NCBI GenBank assembly: GCA_900316255.1
Contig: ONCI01000004.1
Location: 1-44,689 of the forward strand
Length of the DNA stretch: 44,689 bases
Source: an uncultured Eubacteriales bacterium
GTDB taxonomy: Bacteria > Bacillota > Clostridia > Oscillospirales > Oscillospiraceae
Reading direction: 5' to 3'
In this document: positions 27,364 to 36,051 of the stretch, piece after piece
How positions within the stretch are numbered: the stretch's first letter is position 1
How the letters are laid out: the number at the start of each line of letters is the position of its first letter
The notes under the pieces: model-generated
Told to the model about the DNA's origin: nothing
What the model saw: only the letters and a program-made list of their open reading frames with translations
The model's database searches: none
Position numbers and translations under genes: made by a program

Positions 27364-29094
27364 TTGTATCAGGCGCTGTATCGGAAATGGCGGCCAAAGA
27401 CCTTTGATGAAGTCATCGGGCAGCAGCACATCACCGAGACGCTGAAAAGCCAGGTGAAAAACGACCGTCTCTCCCATGCCTATCTTTTCATCGGCACCCG
27501 CGGCACCGGTAAAACCACCTGCGCCAGGATCCTAGCCCGGGCCGTCAACTGTGAGCATCCGGAAAACGGCAATCCCTGCGGGAAGTGCGCTGCCTGCCGC
27601 GGCATCCTGGAGGGCAGCGTCATGGACGTGGTGGAACTTGACGCGGCTTCCAACAACGGCGTGGACAACGTCCGCGCCTTGCGGGAAGAGGCTGTCTTCT
27701 CTCCCACAACGGTAAAGAAGCGGGTCTACATCATTGACGAGGTGCACATGCTTTCCCTGCAGGCCTTCAACGCCCTGCTCAAGATCCTGGAGGAGCCGCC
27801 GGAGCACCTGATGTTTATCCTGGCTACCACGGAGCTTCAAAAGGTCCCGGCCACCATCCTTTCCCGCTGCCAGCGGCACAGCTTCCGCCGCCTGGAGTCG
27901 GAAACCATCTCGAATTACCTGCTTGAGATCGCGGGAAGAGAGAAGCTGTCATTGGAGAAGGACGCGGCCGACCTGATCGCCCGCCTGTCCGACGGCGGCG
28001 TACGGGATTCTCTGAGTCTGCTGGATCAGTGCTCCTCCCATGAAACCATCGATGTGGAAGCGGTCTACAGCACCGTTGGCCTTGCCGGGAAGCGGCGGAT
28101 CTCCGAACTGCTGGACGCCATCTTGCGGCATAACAGTGAAAAGGCGCTGCAGCTCTTCGCTGCCTTGTGGATGGAGGGGAAGGATCCCGCTTCGGTCCTT
28201 CGGGAACTCAGCACTCTCCTGCGGGATGTGATGCTGCTTCTCGTTGCGCCGAAGGCTGGCTTAAACCTGATCTCCGGCGGCTTTGAAGAACGTACGCTCC
28301 TTTATTTCGGGAAGCGTATGACCACGGAGCAGGTCGTCGCCGCAATGGAGACGATCCAGAAAACGCTCTCCACCCTGCGGGATGTGAGCAACCCGCGGAC
28401 TGCGGCGGAACTCTGCCTGGTGTCTCTCTGCTGTGACAGTGCGGGGGACAGCATCGCCAGTCTTCGTTCCCGCATCTCCAAGCTGGAGGAACAGGTAGAG
28501 CGCGGCGTGCCCATGGCTCCGATGCCTCAGCAGCCATACACCCTCAGGGAAGAGCCGCAGTCATCCGTTCCGGAGGAATATCCTCGCGATGAGGATGAGG
28601 AGCCCTATCCGGAGGACCCGATCTCGGAGCCGCCGGAAGATGATGAGCCCTGTCCGGAGGATACAACTTCGGACGAAGTTCATGCTGCGGAGATCCGGGA
28701 AAGCTTTTCTCAGCCGGCAGCGGCGGAACAGGCGCCTTCTCCCGAGCCTGCACCCTCTGCCCCGGCGCCATCCGGGAACAGTCGCGAGCTGTGGAACAGG
28801 ATCCGCGGTGCTGTTATGCCTGCCCTTCCGTTCGATGTACAGATGCTGCTGCAGGATGAGGAACGGGTCATCGGCTCCCTTGATGGCAATACGGTCCTGA
28901 TCGAAACGCAGAATGATTTTCAGGCCAGGCGTTTTCAGCGGCAGGACGTGCTTCAGAAGTTTCAGTCCGTCGGGAGGGAGATCCTGGGGCATGACGTCCG
29001 CGTCCTGGCACGGGAGCGGCAGACGGAGAGTCGAGCGACCCGCAGTCTGGACGATCTCAGACAATTCAAGGAAGTTCATTTCATTTCAGAATAA
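27364..29094 (+). CDS. dnaX: DNA polymerase III gamma/tau subunit
   Basis: This 576-residue protein is the clamp-loader ATPase. It shows YQALYRKWRPKTFDEVIGQ at the start, Walker A GTRGTGKTT at 44-52, zinc cysteines C63/C72/C75/C78, DEVH at 125-128 and sensor 1 around FILATTE. A low-complexity Glu/Pro-rich linker (about 390-470) leads to the C-terminal tau-type domain. The start is assigned to TTG 27364, behind GGGGAGGAG and matching the family N-terminus; an in-frame ATG at 27313 lies inside the SRP RNA helix and is rejected. ebfC follows. Confidence 0.93.
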   Translation: MYQALYRKWRPKTFDEVIGQQHITETLKSQVKNDRLSHAYLFIGTRGTGKTTCARILARAVNCEHPENGNPCGKCAACRGILEGSVMDVVELDAASNNGVDNVRALREEAVFSPTTVKKRVYIIDEVHMLSLQAFNALLKILEEPPEHLMFILATTELQKVPATILSRCQRHSFRRLESETISNYLLEIAGREKLSLEKDAADLIARLSDGGVRDSLSLLDQCSSHETIDVEAVYSTVGLAGKRRISELLDAILRHNSEKALQLFAALWMEGKDPASVLRELSTLLRDVMLLLVAPKAGLNLISGGFEERTLLYFGKRMTTEQVVAAMETIQKTLSTLRDVSNPRTAAELCLVSLCCDSAGDSIASLRSRISKLEEQVERGVPMAPMPQQPYTLREEPQSSVPEEYPRDEDEEPYPEDPISEPPEDDEPCPEDTTSDEVHAAEIRESFSQPAAAEQAPSPEPAPSAPAPSGNSRELWNRIRGAVMPALPFDVQMLLQDEERVIGSLDGNTVLIETQNDFQARRFQRQDVLQKFQSVGREILGHDVRVLARERQTESRATRSLDDLRQFKEVHFISE

Positions 29095-29154
29095 AAAAAC
29101 GCCGCGCAGCGGCAGATCGGAGTATGACTTATGGCAAAAGGCGGTTAGGAGTTC

Positions 29155-29415
29155 ATGAAGATGCAGCAGGAGCTGGAGTCCACCGACTTTGAATTCACCG
29201 CAGGCGGCGGTGCTGTGAAGGCGGTTGTCACCGGAACCAGAGAGTTTTCCTCCATCCTCATCGATCCCGAGGTCGTGGATCCCGAAGATGTGGAAATGCT
29301 GCAGGATCTGATCCTCACCGCGGTCAACGGCGCGCTGAAGAAGGCCGATGAACAGACCAGCAAGGCCATGAACAAGCTTCAGGGCGGTCTCGGCGGTTTC
29401 CCCGGCCTGTTCTGA
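29155..29415 (+). CDS. ebfC: YbaB/EbfC nucleoid-associated protein, shortened N-terminus
   Basis: This 86-residue protein contains the family core TAGGGAVKAVVTGTREFSSILIDPEVVDPEDVEMLQDLI and the C-terminal KADEQTSKAMNKLQGGLGG. The usual protein is about 105-115 residues and starts MAKGG-(Gly-rich)-MMKQAQKMQ. Here ATG-GCA-AAA-GGC-GGT-TAG occurs in frame at 29131-29148, followed by the present start (29155, or 29161 with better spacing from AGGAG). About 20 residues of the N-terminal helix used for dimer and DNA contacts are missing. It may still bind DNA poorly or not at all. It lies downstream of dnaX, as usual, but recR is absent. Confidence 0.85.
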   Translation: MKMQQELESTDFEFTAGGGAVKAVVTGTREFSSILIDPEVVDPEDVEMLQDLILTAVNGALKKADEQTSKAMNKLQGGLGGFPGLF

Positions 29416-29426
29416 TCTTCATCCAA

Positions 29427-29462
29427 AAAAACCTGCCGCTCCGAAAGGCGCGGCAGGTTTCC
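29427..29462. terminator. Bidirectional terminator after ebfC
   Basis: AACCTGCCGC (29430-29439) pairs with GCGGCAGGTT (29450-29459); an A-run before and a T-run after make it usable in both directions, for ebfC (plus) and the lipoprotein gene (minus). Confidence 0.85.
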
Positions 29463-30221
29463 TCATAAGGATCCATTCAATGCAAAGATGTGGTAGTAGT
29501 AATCGCCACCGGCGAAGGAATAGAGCTTCGGGATCATGCAGAGCTGTCCCGAATCGTTTACAAAGAGACAGCAGTCTTCTTTGAAATTCTGCGCATCCAA
29601 GCTTCTGTCATGGCGGTCGTGGTAGAAGTCATCCCGGGGAAGCGTGGAATAGTGTTCCTGAAAATAGTCTTCCACCAGCGCTTTTGCCTTAGCGAGGAAC
29701 TCCTCGTCCTGCATGCCATAGCGCAGCAGCAGCTCCGTTCGGTTCACCTCGCTGTGTGTCGAAGCGTCGTAGTTTACCGTGTAATAGGATTCAAATCCCC
29801 AGTCCGTGTCCGTTTCGCACAGGATGGAGATCAGCTGCCCGTTCACGTAGACCGTGTAATCCACCCGGCTCACGATCAGGCTGCAGCCATCGGCCATGCT
29901 GCTCTGCGCTTCCTTTACGGCGGGATCAAGCGCGGCGAAGAGTTCCCGGTTCAGCCTGGCCGCATCCTCGCCCGCGGTTTCGATCATCGGGATCCGCAGC
30001 AAATAATCCCAGCTGTTTCCCAGGTTGTCGCTGTAGCCTCCCGATTCATACAGGGCATCCCGGATCACCACCGGTACCGGAGTCGGAGCTTTGGTGACCT
30101 CCGGGACAGGTGCCTCATGGACGGAGGGAGTGCTGCTTTCCTCCGCAGGAGCGGGGGAGACTGTGCCGCAGGCGCACAGCAGCAGGCTCAGCAGCAGCCA
30201 TACAGGGATCCATCGTTTCAT
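29463..30221 (-). CDS. Lipoprotein with DUF3298/DUF4163-like region
   Basis: This 252-residue protein has a lipoprotein signal peptide: MKRWIPVWLLLSLLLCACG, lipobox LCAC with C18 as the acylated cysteine. A Pro/Ser/Glu linker (about 20-50) precedes a folded domain containing YSDNLGNSWDYLLRIPMI, a double 'VSRVDYTVYVNGQLISIL' strand pattern, and a C-terminal half with VEDYFQEHY. This is similar to extracytoplasmic DUF3298/RsiV-type domains, but the match is by pattern only. The start at 30221 was chosen because AAGGTG is six bases upstream; upstream GTG/ATG codons overlap that site. It is divergent from the radical SAM gene. Confidence 0.65.
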   Translation of the reverse strand: MKRWIPVWLLLSLLLCACGTVSPAPAEESSTPSVHEAPVPEVTKAPTPVPVVIRDALYESGGYSDNLGNSWDYLLRIPMIETAGEDAARLNRELFAALDPAVKEAQSSMADGCSLIVSRVDYTVYVNGQLISILCETDTDWGFESYYTVNYDASTHSEVNRTELLLRYGMQDEEFLAKAKALVEDYFQEHYSTLPRDDFYHDRHDRSLDAQNFKEDCCLFVNDSGQLCMIPKLYSFAGGDYYYHIFALNGSL

Positions 30222-30242
30222 CCGCATCACCTTCTTTTTCTC

Positions 30243-30271
30243 AGTTTAGCATGGATCGATCTGCGCCGCAA
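30243..30271 (-). promoter_or_regulatory. Possible promoter of the lipoprotein gene
   Basis: Minus-strand TTGCGG (30266-30271) and TAAACT (30243-30248) with a 17-base spacer. Both boxes match only four of six positions, so this is a weak candidate. Confidence 0.3.
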
Positions 30272-30292
30272 GAAAGAACAGGTGCTCAGAAT

Positions 30293-31129
30293 ATGCGTTT
30301 CCGTAAAATCTATCTGGAGATCGGCAATGTCTGCAATCTCAGCTGCTCCTTCTGTCCCGGTACCAAACGTGCGCCGCGTATGCTCAGTCCGGAGGAGTTT
30401 CATGTTCTTGCCTCGAAAGTGAGAGGATTCACCGAATATCTGTATTATCATCTGTTGGGCGAGCCTCTTCTCCATCCGGAGCTTGCGGCTTTTTTGGACG
30501 AATCGGAGAGACTCGCTTTCAAGGTCATGATCACCACCAACGGTACCCTTCTTCCCGGAAAGGGAAAGCTCTTGCTGGATGCTCCGGCGGTCCATAAGGT
30601 AAATCTCTCCCTTCAGTCCTATGAAGCCAATAACAGCGGGGAACTGGAAAGCTACCTGCTCGGCTGTACGGATTTTGTAAAAGAGGCGGCCGCCCGCGGG
30701 ATTCTTTGCGAATACCGCCTTTGGAACCAGGGCGGTCTGGATTCCAGAAATCAGGAGATCCTGGCTTTTCTGCACCGGGCCTTTCCCGATCCGTGGCTCG
30801 AAAGCCGCAGCGGACAGAAGCTGGCGGATCGGGTATGGTTGGATCCGGGAGAGCGTTTCGACTGGCCGGATCTTGAGCTGGATGAAGTGCGGGAAACCGG
30901 GTTTTGCTACGGCCTGCGGGATCAGATCGGTGTTTTGTGTGACGGCACAGTGGTGCCCTGCTGTCTGGACCATGAGGGGGATATCCCTTTGGGAAATCTT
31001 TTTCGGCAGGAACTGCAGGAGATCCTGGATAGCCCAAGAGCCCGCACCATCTACGAGGGCTTCTCCGGCAGAAAAGTGGTGGAACCGCTCTGCAAGCGCT
31101 GCGGATATGCCGCAAGATTTCAAAAATAA
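30293..31129 (+). CDS. Radical SAM/SPASM-domain protein
   Basis: This 278-residue protein has the radical SAM cluster motif C14-x3-C18-x2-C21 (CNLSCSFC) immediately after a short beta strand. The substrate-channel GEPLLHPEL follows, then a C-terminal SPASM-like cysteine set (FCYGLRD, VVPCCLDHEGD, PLCKRCGY), which usually binds auxiliary [4Fe-4S] clusters. Such proteins often modify peptides or act as sulfatase-maturase relatives; the substrate is unknown. I see no precursor peptide next to it. Start 30293 has AGGTG upstream; an earlier ATG at 30251 has none. A hairpin terminator follows. Confidence 0.85.
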   Translation: MRFRKIYLEIGNVCNLSCSFCPGTKRAPRMLSPEEFHVLASKVRGFTEYLYYHLLGEPLLHPELAAFLDESERLAFKVMITTNGTLLPGKGKLLLDAPAVHKVNLSLQSYEANNSGELESYLLGCTDFVKEAAARGILCEYRLWNQGGLDSRNQEILAFLHRAFPDPWLESRSGQKLADRVWLDPGERFDWPDLELDEVRETGFCYGLRDQIGVLCDGTVVPCCLDHEGDIPLGNLFRQELQEILDSPRARTIYEGFSGRKVVEPLCKRCGYAARFQK

Positions 31130-31159
31130 AAGACGGAAGTCACGACTTCCGTCTTTTTT
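31130..31159. terminator. Bidirectional terminator after the radical SAM gene
   Basis: AAGACGGAAGT (31130-31140) pairs with ACTTCCGTCTT (31145-31155) plus TTTT. The A-run on the left allows use by the converging DUF1002 gene. Confidence 0.85.
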
Positions 31160-31165
31160 CGTTTA

Positions 31166-32038
31166 TCAGAGGCCCAGGAAGCGGCCGATCCGTTCAAAGA
31201 AGCTGCTGACAGATTCGATCACCACACCCACAGTTCCGAGAAAGCCTGTCTTTGCCATTTTGGCGCCGGAGACCTTATTCAGCGTGCCCTGAACGTATTC
31301 CACGTTGTAGCGCAGGGCCTCGGTATCCAGCTTTTCCAGAGAACGGCAGAGTCCGATGAGCTGACTGATCTGCTTGTCGCTGAGCTTTACGTTGTACTCC
31401 CCGGCAATGTCAAGGATCGTCTGGCGCAGTTCCTGATCGCTCATCTGCTTGGTCTCGTCCAGCATCAGCTTCAGGTCATTCACGATGCCGGTGGAGTCCA
31501 TGCTGCCGATCTCGCTGGCCAGGTCGCCGGTGATGGTGAGCTCCTGGGTGCTGATCAGCTTTGCCAGGTCGTCCAGCTTCTTGCCGGTCATGTCTTCGTA
31601 AGCCTTGTATACGCCGGTCAGCGCGGCGGTGCCGCTTACCTCATAGGGGGAGGCGACGATGATCTTCGCGTCGGTGATCCCCACGGTGGCCAGCGCGCTC
31701 AGATACATTTCCGGGCTGCACCAGGTGATGTTGCTGGTGGTCACGTCCATGCCGGAGCCGCTGGGCAGCATCTCCACATACACGCTGGAGATGGACCTGG
31801 TGCCGATCAGTGCGGAATCCACATAACCGTCCAGATACTGCCGCTCTTCCTGATTCGTCACGCGCAGCTCCACCACGCTGCCGCGGCGGAGGCCGAAGGC
31901 ATTGTAGACCTGCTCGATCTGCTCGTCCGTCAGGTCGGCTGCGATCACAGCTCTGCTCTGATTCCCGAGAGCATAGGCCGGGATACCTGCCGAGAGGGTC
32001 AGAAGCAGGACCATCAGCAGAGAGATAACTTTCTTCAT
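31166..32038 (-). CDS. Secreted DUF1002-family protein (YpuA-like)
   Basis: This 290-residue protein has a Sec signal peptide (MKKVISLLMVLLLTLSAGIPAYA, cleaved near residue 23). The mature part contains DLTDEQIEQVYNAFGL, PSGSGMDVTTSNITWCSPEMY and SALATVGITDAKIIVASPYEVSGTAALTGVYKAYE, which is the DUF1002 pattern. This family is exported and of unknown function, with members in Bacillus and Clostridia. AAAGGAAG precedes the ATG at 32038. The 148-base gap upstream holds an imperfect hairpin (GCGGC/GCCGC near 32070-32090) and no clear promoter. Confidence 0.85.
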   Translation of the reverse strand: MKKVISLLMVLLLTLSAGIPAYALGNQSRAVIAADLTDEQIEQVYNAFGLRRGSVVELRVTNQEERQYLDGYVDSALIGTRSISSVYVEMLPSGSGMDVTTSNITWCSPEMYLSALATVGITDAKIIVASPYEVSGTAALTGVYKAYEDMTGKKLDDLAKLISTQELTITGDLASEIGSMDSTGIVNDLKLMLDETKQMSDQELRQTILDIAGEYNVKLSDKQISQLIGLCRSLEKLDTEALRYNVEYVQGTLNKVSGAKMAKTGFLGTVGVVIESVSSFFERIGRFLGL

Positions 32039-32186
32039 GATAAGCTTCCTTTCTTCATACAATCCATATCAATGGATCCGGCGGCAATTATTGAGCCGCG
32101 GATGTCGTTCGGTTTTCTCGGGTGCCCATAAACTACCACGTGCGCCGGGAAAAAGATAGTCCTTTTTGTGAATATTAAGAAAGCTT

Positions 32187-33512
32187 ATGATTTTGCAGTC
32201 TCTCGGGAATACGCTCTGGATCCTTCTGTTTTTTCCGCTTTTTCTCCTCTGCGCATGCAGGCTCTTTCCGGGTTTTATCCGACTCTTCGGACATCAAAGG
32301 TCCACACCCGGCCTGTCTGTCGATCCTTCCGGGGGAGGGCTGGGCTCACTGGATGCTGCCTCAACGACGCTGGCTGCAACTGTCGGAACCGGCAATATCA
32401 TCGGTACCGCTCAGGCCATTGCCATGGGTGGACCGGGAGCCGTGTTCTGGATGTGGGCTGCGGCACTGCTTGGCTGCTGCGTGAAAAGCGCCGAGATTTG
32501 GTTCGGCCAGCGAAACAACCGCGGTGCCATCGGGACGATCAATTTCGCCCTGGGGCCGGTATTCTCCCGCCTATATGCCTTCCTCGCCGTGTTATACACC
32601 TTGTTTGTGGGTAACATGGCGCAGATGAACACGGTCGTCTCTTCTCTTGCGTTCCGGCGCGCTTATGGTCCGTGCTTCCGGTTCGGGCTCAGCATTTTAC
32701 TTCTCATCTTCCTGGTCCTTGCGCTCTGTCGAGGGATCTCCTTTCTGGGACGGCTCTGCAGCTGCGTGGTTCCCGTCATGACTTTTCTCTATCTTTTATC
32801 CTCTTTCACTGTATTTCTTGGAAACAGGGAAGCTATCCCGGCCTGCTTCCGACTGATTCTTGTCTCAGCGCTGCAGCCCTGCGCTTTGTTGGGAGCCTGC
32901 GGCGGCATAACGGTAAAGAATGCCCTGCTCTGGGGCTTTCGAAGAGGCGTGTTTTCCAACGAGGCGGGCTTGGGAACCGCGGGAACGGTCCATTCCCTGG
33001 TTCGCTGCGATCACCCGGAGCGGCATGCCCTCTGGGGCATATGGGAGGTCGGCGTGGATACTCTTCTTTTATGTACGATCAGCGCATTGACCCTTCTCTG
33101 CAGCGGGACAGCCATTCCCTACGGTAGTCTTCCCGGCGCGGAACTCTGGTTTCGGGCTTTTTCCAGCGTAGCCGTTTCCTTACCTGTCCTTCCGGTCTTC
33201 AGACTCTGCCTCCTGTTTTTCGCTCTCAGCACGGTGCTGGGCTCTTATGTACCCGGCTGCCTCTGTGCCCGGCATACCGGGATCGGAGAAAGGCACTTTC
33301 GCCTCCTCTATCTATTCTGCGCTGTTCTCGGCTGTTTTCTTTCCACCGACCGGATATGGCTGGCCTCCGATCTGATCAATGTACTCATGGCCGTGCCCAA
33401 TCTCCTTTCCATGATTCTGCTGGCACCGGACTTTGCGGCCGGATGTGAACAGTCCAAAAACAATCCGGAAAAACTGGAATCCGCTCTTGCCCGCGGGCAA
33501 AGAAAGGTGTAA
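32187..33512 (+). CDS. AGCS-family sodium:amino acid symporter, divergent
   Basis: This 441-residue, polytopic protein (about ten hydrophobic stretches) has the family core ATVGTGNIIGTAQAIAMGGPGAVFWMWAAALLG and RRGVFSNEAGLGTAGTVHS, typical of alanine/glycine:cation symporters. Unlike most members, the usual GGPMYYI segment after the second conserved block is not recognisable, and it is rich in cysteine. Substrate is most likely a small neutral amino acid. The ribosome site (AAGAAAG) is weak. Codon use is less GC-biased than in neighbouring housekeeping genes, so low expression or a more recent origin is possible. Confidence 0.8.
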   Translation: MILQSLGNTLWILLFFPLFLLCACRLFPGFIRLFGHQRSTPGLSVDPSGGGLGSLDAASTTLAATVGTGNIIGTAQAIAMGGPGAVFWMWAAALLGCCVKSAEIWFGQRNNRGAIGTINFALGPVFSRLYAFLAVLYTLFVGNMAQMNTVVSSLAFRRAYGPCFRFGLSILLLIFLVLALCRGISFLGRLCSCVVPVMTFLYLLSSFTVFLGNREAIPACFRLILVSALQPCALLGACGGITVKNALLWGFRRGVFSNEAGLGTAGTVHSLVRCDHPERHALWGIWEVGVDTLLLCTISALTLLCSGTAIPYGSLPGAELWFRAFSSVAVSLPVLPVFRLCLLFFALSTVLGSYVPGCLCARHTGIGERHFRLLYLFCAVLGCFLSTDRIWLASDLINVLMAVPNLLSMILLAPDFAAGCEQSKNNPEKLESALARGQRKV

Positions 33513-33562
33513 GATAACAAAAGACTCCTTGGGCGGCGCACTGCCGGGATCGAGAGGCCTGT

Positions 33563-34210
33563 ATGAAATGTATCGATATGCTGCTGGACCTGCTGTTTCC
33601 CCGCAAATGTGCGTTTTGCCGCCGCTTGACCCAGAACGGGGCAGTGATCTGCCCCCGCTGCCGGGAAAAGCTGCCCTACACGAACTACGCCGCCAGACAG
33701 GACTTTCCCCATCTGGATAGCTGCTATTCTCCGCTCTATTATACCGATGAGGTGAGACAGTCCCTGCTTCGCTACAAGTTCGGAGGGCTGCGGATGTATG
33801 CTTCCGTCTACGGAGAATTTCTGGCAAAATGTATTGACGAAAATCGGATTTCCTGCGATAGTATTAGCTGGGTGCCGCTGAGCAGGAGGCGGCTTCGTCA
33901 GCGCGGCTATGATCAGGCGCGCCTATTGGCAGAGGATCTTTCCGAACGGCTCTCGGTCCCGTGCCTCCCCACGCTTCGGAAGATCCGCAACAATCCCAGG
34001 CAGTCTGCAACAGGAAACGCCGAGAAGCGGCGCCGCAATGTAAAGGGCGTATATGCAGCTATGCCGGAAGCCGACCTCGACGGGAAAACGATCCTGCTGG
34101 TCGATGATATCGTCACCACCGGCGCGACCCTTTCGGAGGCGGCTTCCGTCCTTCAAAAAGCAGGCGCCGCATCGGTCATCGGCCTGACCCTCGCAAGAAG
34201 AAAAGAATAA
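33563..34210 (+). CDS. comF: ComF-family phosphoribosyltransferase-like protein
   Basis: This 215-residue protein has an N-terminal zinc ribbon, C16/C19 (CAFC) and C30/C33 (CPRC), followed by RYKFGG and SRRRLRQRGYDQARLLAEDL, then the PRPP-binding loop LVDDIVTTGATLSEA near 180-193. ComF proteins take part in DNA uptake, and the C-terminal domain resembles phosphoribosyltransferases. No helicase ComFA is adjacent. GAGAGG precedes the ATG. mreB follows after 16 bases. Confidence 0.88.
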   Translation: MKCIDMLLDLLFPRKCAFCRRLTQNGAVICPRCREKLPYTNYAARQDFPHLDSCYSPLYYTDEVRQSLLRYKFGGLRMYASVYGEFLAKCIDENRISCDSISWVPLSRRRLRQRGYDQARLLAEDLSERLSVPCLPTLRKIRNNPRQSATGNAEKRRRNVKGVYAAMPEADLDGKTILLVDDIVTTGATLSEAASVLQKAGAASVIGLTLARRKE

Positions 34211-34226
34211 ACAGAGGAGAATCTGT

Positions 34227-35258
34227 ATGGTTATATTCGAAAGAGACATCGCCGTCGATCTGGGAACCTCCACCACCCTGCTATTTGAGCAGGGAAAAGG
34301 CGTGGTTGCCAGAGAGCCGACCGTCGTGGCCCTGGACCGGGTCACCAGCCGCATTTCCAAGGTGGGCCAGGACGCGCAGAAGATGCTGGGACGTACCCCT
34401 GCCAATATCGTCGCCATTCATCCGGTGAATGCCGGCGTCATTTCCGACTATGAAATGGCGGCTCAGATGCTTCGGGAGCTGGTCAACCGGATCACTTCCT
34501 TCTCTCTTTTCAAGCCCTGCATGCTGGCCTGTGTCCCAAGTTCTGTCACCGGCGTGGAGGAACGCGCCATGATCGACGCCGCCATCGAAGCCGGCGCCAG
34601 AAAGGTCTACCTGCTGGAGACTGCCATCGCCACCGCCATGGGCGCCGGCGTGGACATTTCCAGGCCGGAAGGCCACATGATCATCGACGTCGGCGGCGGT
34701 ACCACGGAGATCGCCATCATCTCCGCCGGCGGCGTTGTGGAATGCGAATCCATCAAAGTGGCCGGCGCCAGCTTTGATGAGGCCATCGTGAAATACGTCC
34801 GCAGGAAGTACAACATGCTCATCGGCCTGGGCGCTGCGGAAGAGATCAAGCGCAGTATTGGCTGTGTCATGCAGCGGCCAGATATGGGCGTTGAGGAGGT
34901 CAAGGGCCGCAACCTTTCCACCGGCCTTCCCAAGACCGTCAATCTCAATGCCAATGAACTGATCGAGGCCTTTGTGGATCCCATGAACCACATCCTGGAG
35001 GCTATCCACTCTGTCCTGGAGCGCACGCCCCCTTCTCTCGTGGGCGATCTGGACACCAACGGTATCATCATGTCCGGCGGCGGCAGCCTCATCTACGGCA
35101 TGGACCGGCTGATCGAGAGAAGCACCGGCATCCGCACCTCCGTGGTGGACGATCCTGTTTCCTGCGCGGCCTACGGAGCGGGCAAAATGCTCAAGCACCT
35201 GGAGGAAATGCCTGACGGCATGCGCAACTTCTATCGGATGCGTCAGCTAAAGGGCTGA
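34227..35258 (+). CDS. mreB: MreB/Mbl-type bacterial actin
   Basis: This 343-residue protein builds membrane-bound filaments that direct cell-wall synthesis. It has the phosphate-1 motif IAVDLGTSTTLLF near 8-20, phosphate-2 IIDVGGGTTEIAII, the connecting ETAIATAMGAG, and adenosine motif IMSGGGSLIYGMDR. Length is standard. mreC/mreD are not beside it, so it could be an Mbl- or MreBH-like paralogue. It lies between comF and ispD in the same orientation. Confidence 0.9.
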   Translation: MVIFERDIAVDLGTSTTLLFEQGKGVVAREPTVVALDRVTSRISKVGQDAQKMLGRTPANIVAIHPVNAGVISDYEMAAQMLRELVNRITSFSLFKPCMLACVPSSVTGVEERAMIDAAIEAGARKVYLLETAIATAMGAGVDISRPEGHMIIDVGGGTTEIAIISAGGVVECESIKVAGASFDEAIVKYVRRKYNMLIGLGAAEEIKRSIGCVMQRPDMGVEEVKGRNLSTGLPKTVNLNANELIEAFVDPMNHILEAIHSVLERTPPSLVGDLDTNGIIMSGGGSLIYGMDRLIERSTGIRTSVVDDPVSCAAYGAGKMLKHLEEMPDGMRNFYRMRQLKG

Positions 35259-35271
35259 GGAACGGAAGGGG

Positions 35272-36051
35272 ATGCTGCTCGTGAGCAACAAGCTGGATAC
35301 CATCAAAAGAATCAGCCGTATCTTTTCCGGAGGTGAAAATACTCCGACCTGTGCGGCTGTTGTCCTCGCGGCGGGAAGCTCTGTCCGGATGGGCAATGAC
35401 AAGATCCTGGCAAAGCTGGGGGAGATTCCCGTTCTTGCCAGGACGCTCCGCCCGTTTCAGGAGAGCGAGGCGGTCAGCGAGATCGTGGTCGTCACATCCC
35501 TGGAAAAGCTGAGTGAGGTCACGGAGCTTTGCCGGGAGTATAATATCGGCAAGGTCTCCAAGGTCATTACCGGCGGCAAGACCCGGGCGGAGTCTGCTCT
35601 TGCCGGCGTATCCGAAGTCAGCTCCGGGGCTTCTCTGATCGCCATCCATGACGGCGCCCGTCCTCTTGTCACCGGCGATCTGATCCGCCGCACCGTGGAG
35701 ATGGCCGCGAAGAGGAATGCAGCCGTCCCCGCCATCCGAAGCACCGACACCCTGAAGACCGCCGGAGATGACGGCGCGATCATCGGCACCGTGGATCGGG
35801 AGACCACCTGGCGGATCCAGACGCCGCAGGTCTTCAAGGCAGAGCTGATCAAAGGCGCTTTGACCAAAGCCATGAAGCAGGGCCTTGCCCTTACGGACGA
35901 CAGTTCTGCTATGGAAATCCTCGGCGTTACCACCTATCTGGTGGAGGGTGACGAGGAGAACATCAAGCTGACAAAACCCCTGGATATGCTGCTTGCCGCA
36001 GCCATCCTCCGGGACAGGAGAGAACGAAATGAGAATCGGGCAGGGCTATGA
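35272..36051 (+). CDS. ispD: 2-C-methyl-D-erythritol 4-phosphate cytidylyltransferase
   Basis: This 259-residue MEP-pathway enzyme couples CTP to methylerythritol phosphate. The nucleotide-binding [24 protein letters not shown] lies at 28-51 and later come [11 protein letters not shown] and [15 protein letters not shown], all family hallmarks. The first about 26 residues form a charged extension not typical of IspD. Start is ATG 35272, or GTG 35281 with better spacing from GGAAGGGG. ispF overlaps its end by 23 bases. Confidence 0.92.
   Translation: MLLVSNKLDTIKRISRIFSGGENTPTCAAVVLAAGSSVRMGNDKILAKLGEIPVLARTLRPFQESEAVSEIVVVTSLEKLSEVTELCREYNIGKVSKVITGGKTRAESALAGVSEVSSGASLIAIHDGARPLVTGDLIRRTVEMAAKRNAAVPAIRSTDTLKTAGDDGAIIGTVDRETTWRIQTPQVFKAELIKGALTKAMKQGLALTDDSSAMEILGVTTYLVEGDEENIKLTKPLDMLLAAAILRDRRERNENRAGL

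Noticed and set aside
29131-29148. MAKGG-TAG as a genuine five-codon leader peptide or read-through site
   Set aside because: TAG ends other genes here normally, and nothing points to suppression. I treat it as a leftover of the normal ebfC start and report it as a finding only.
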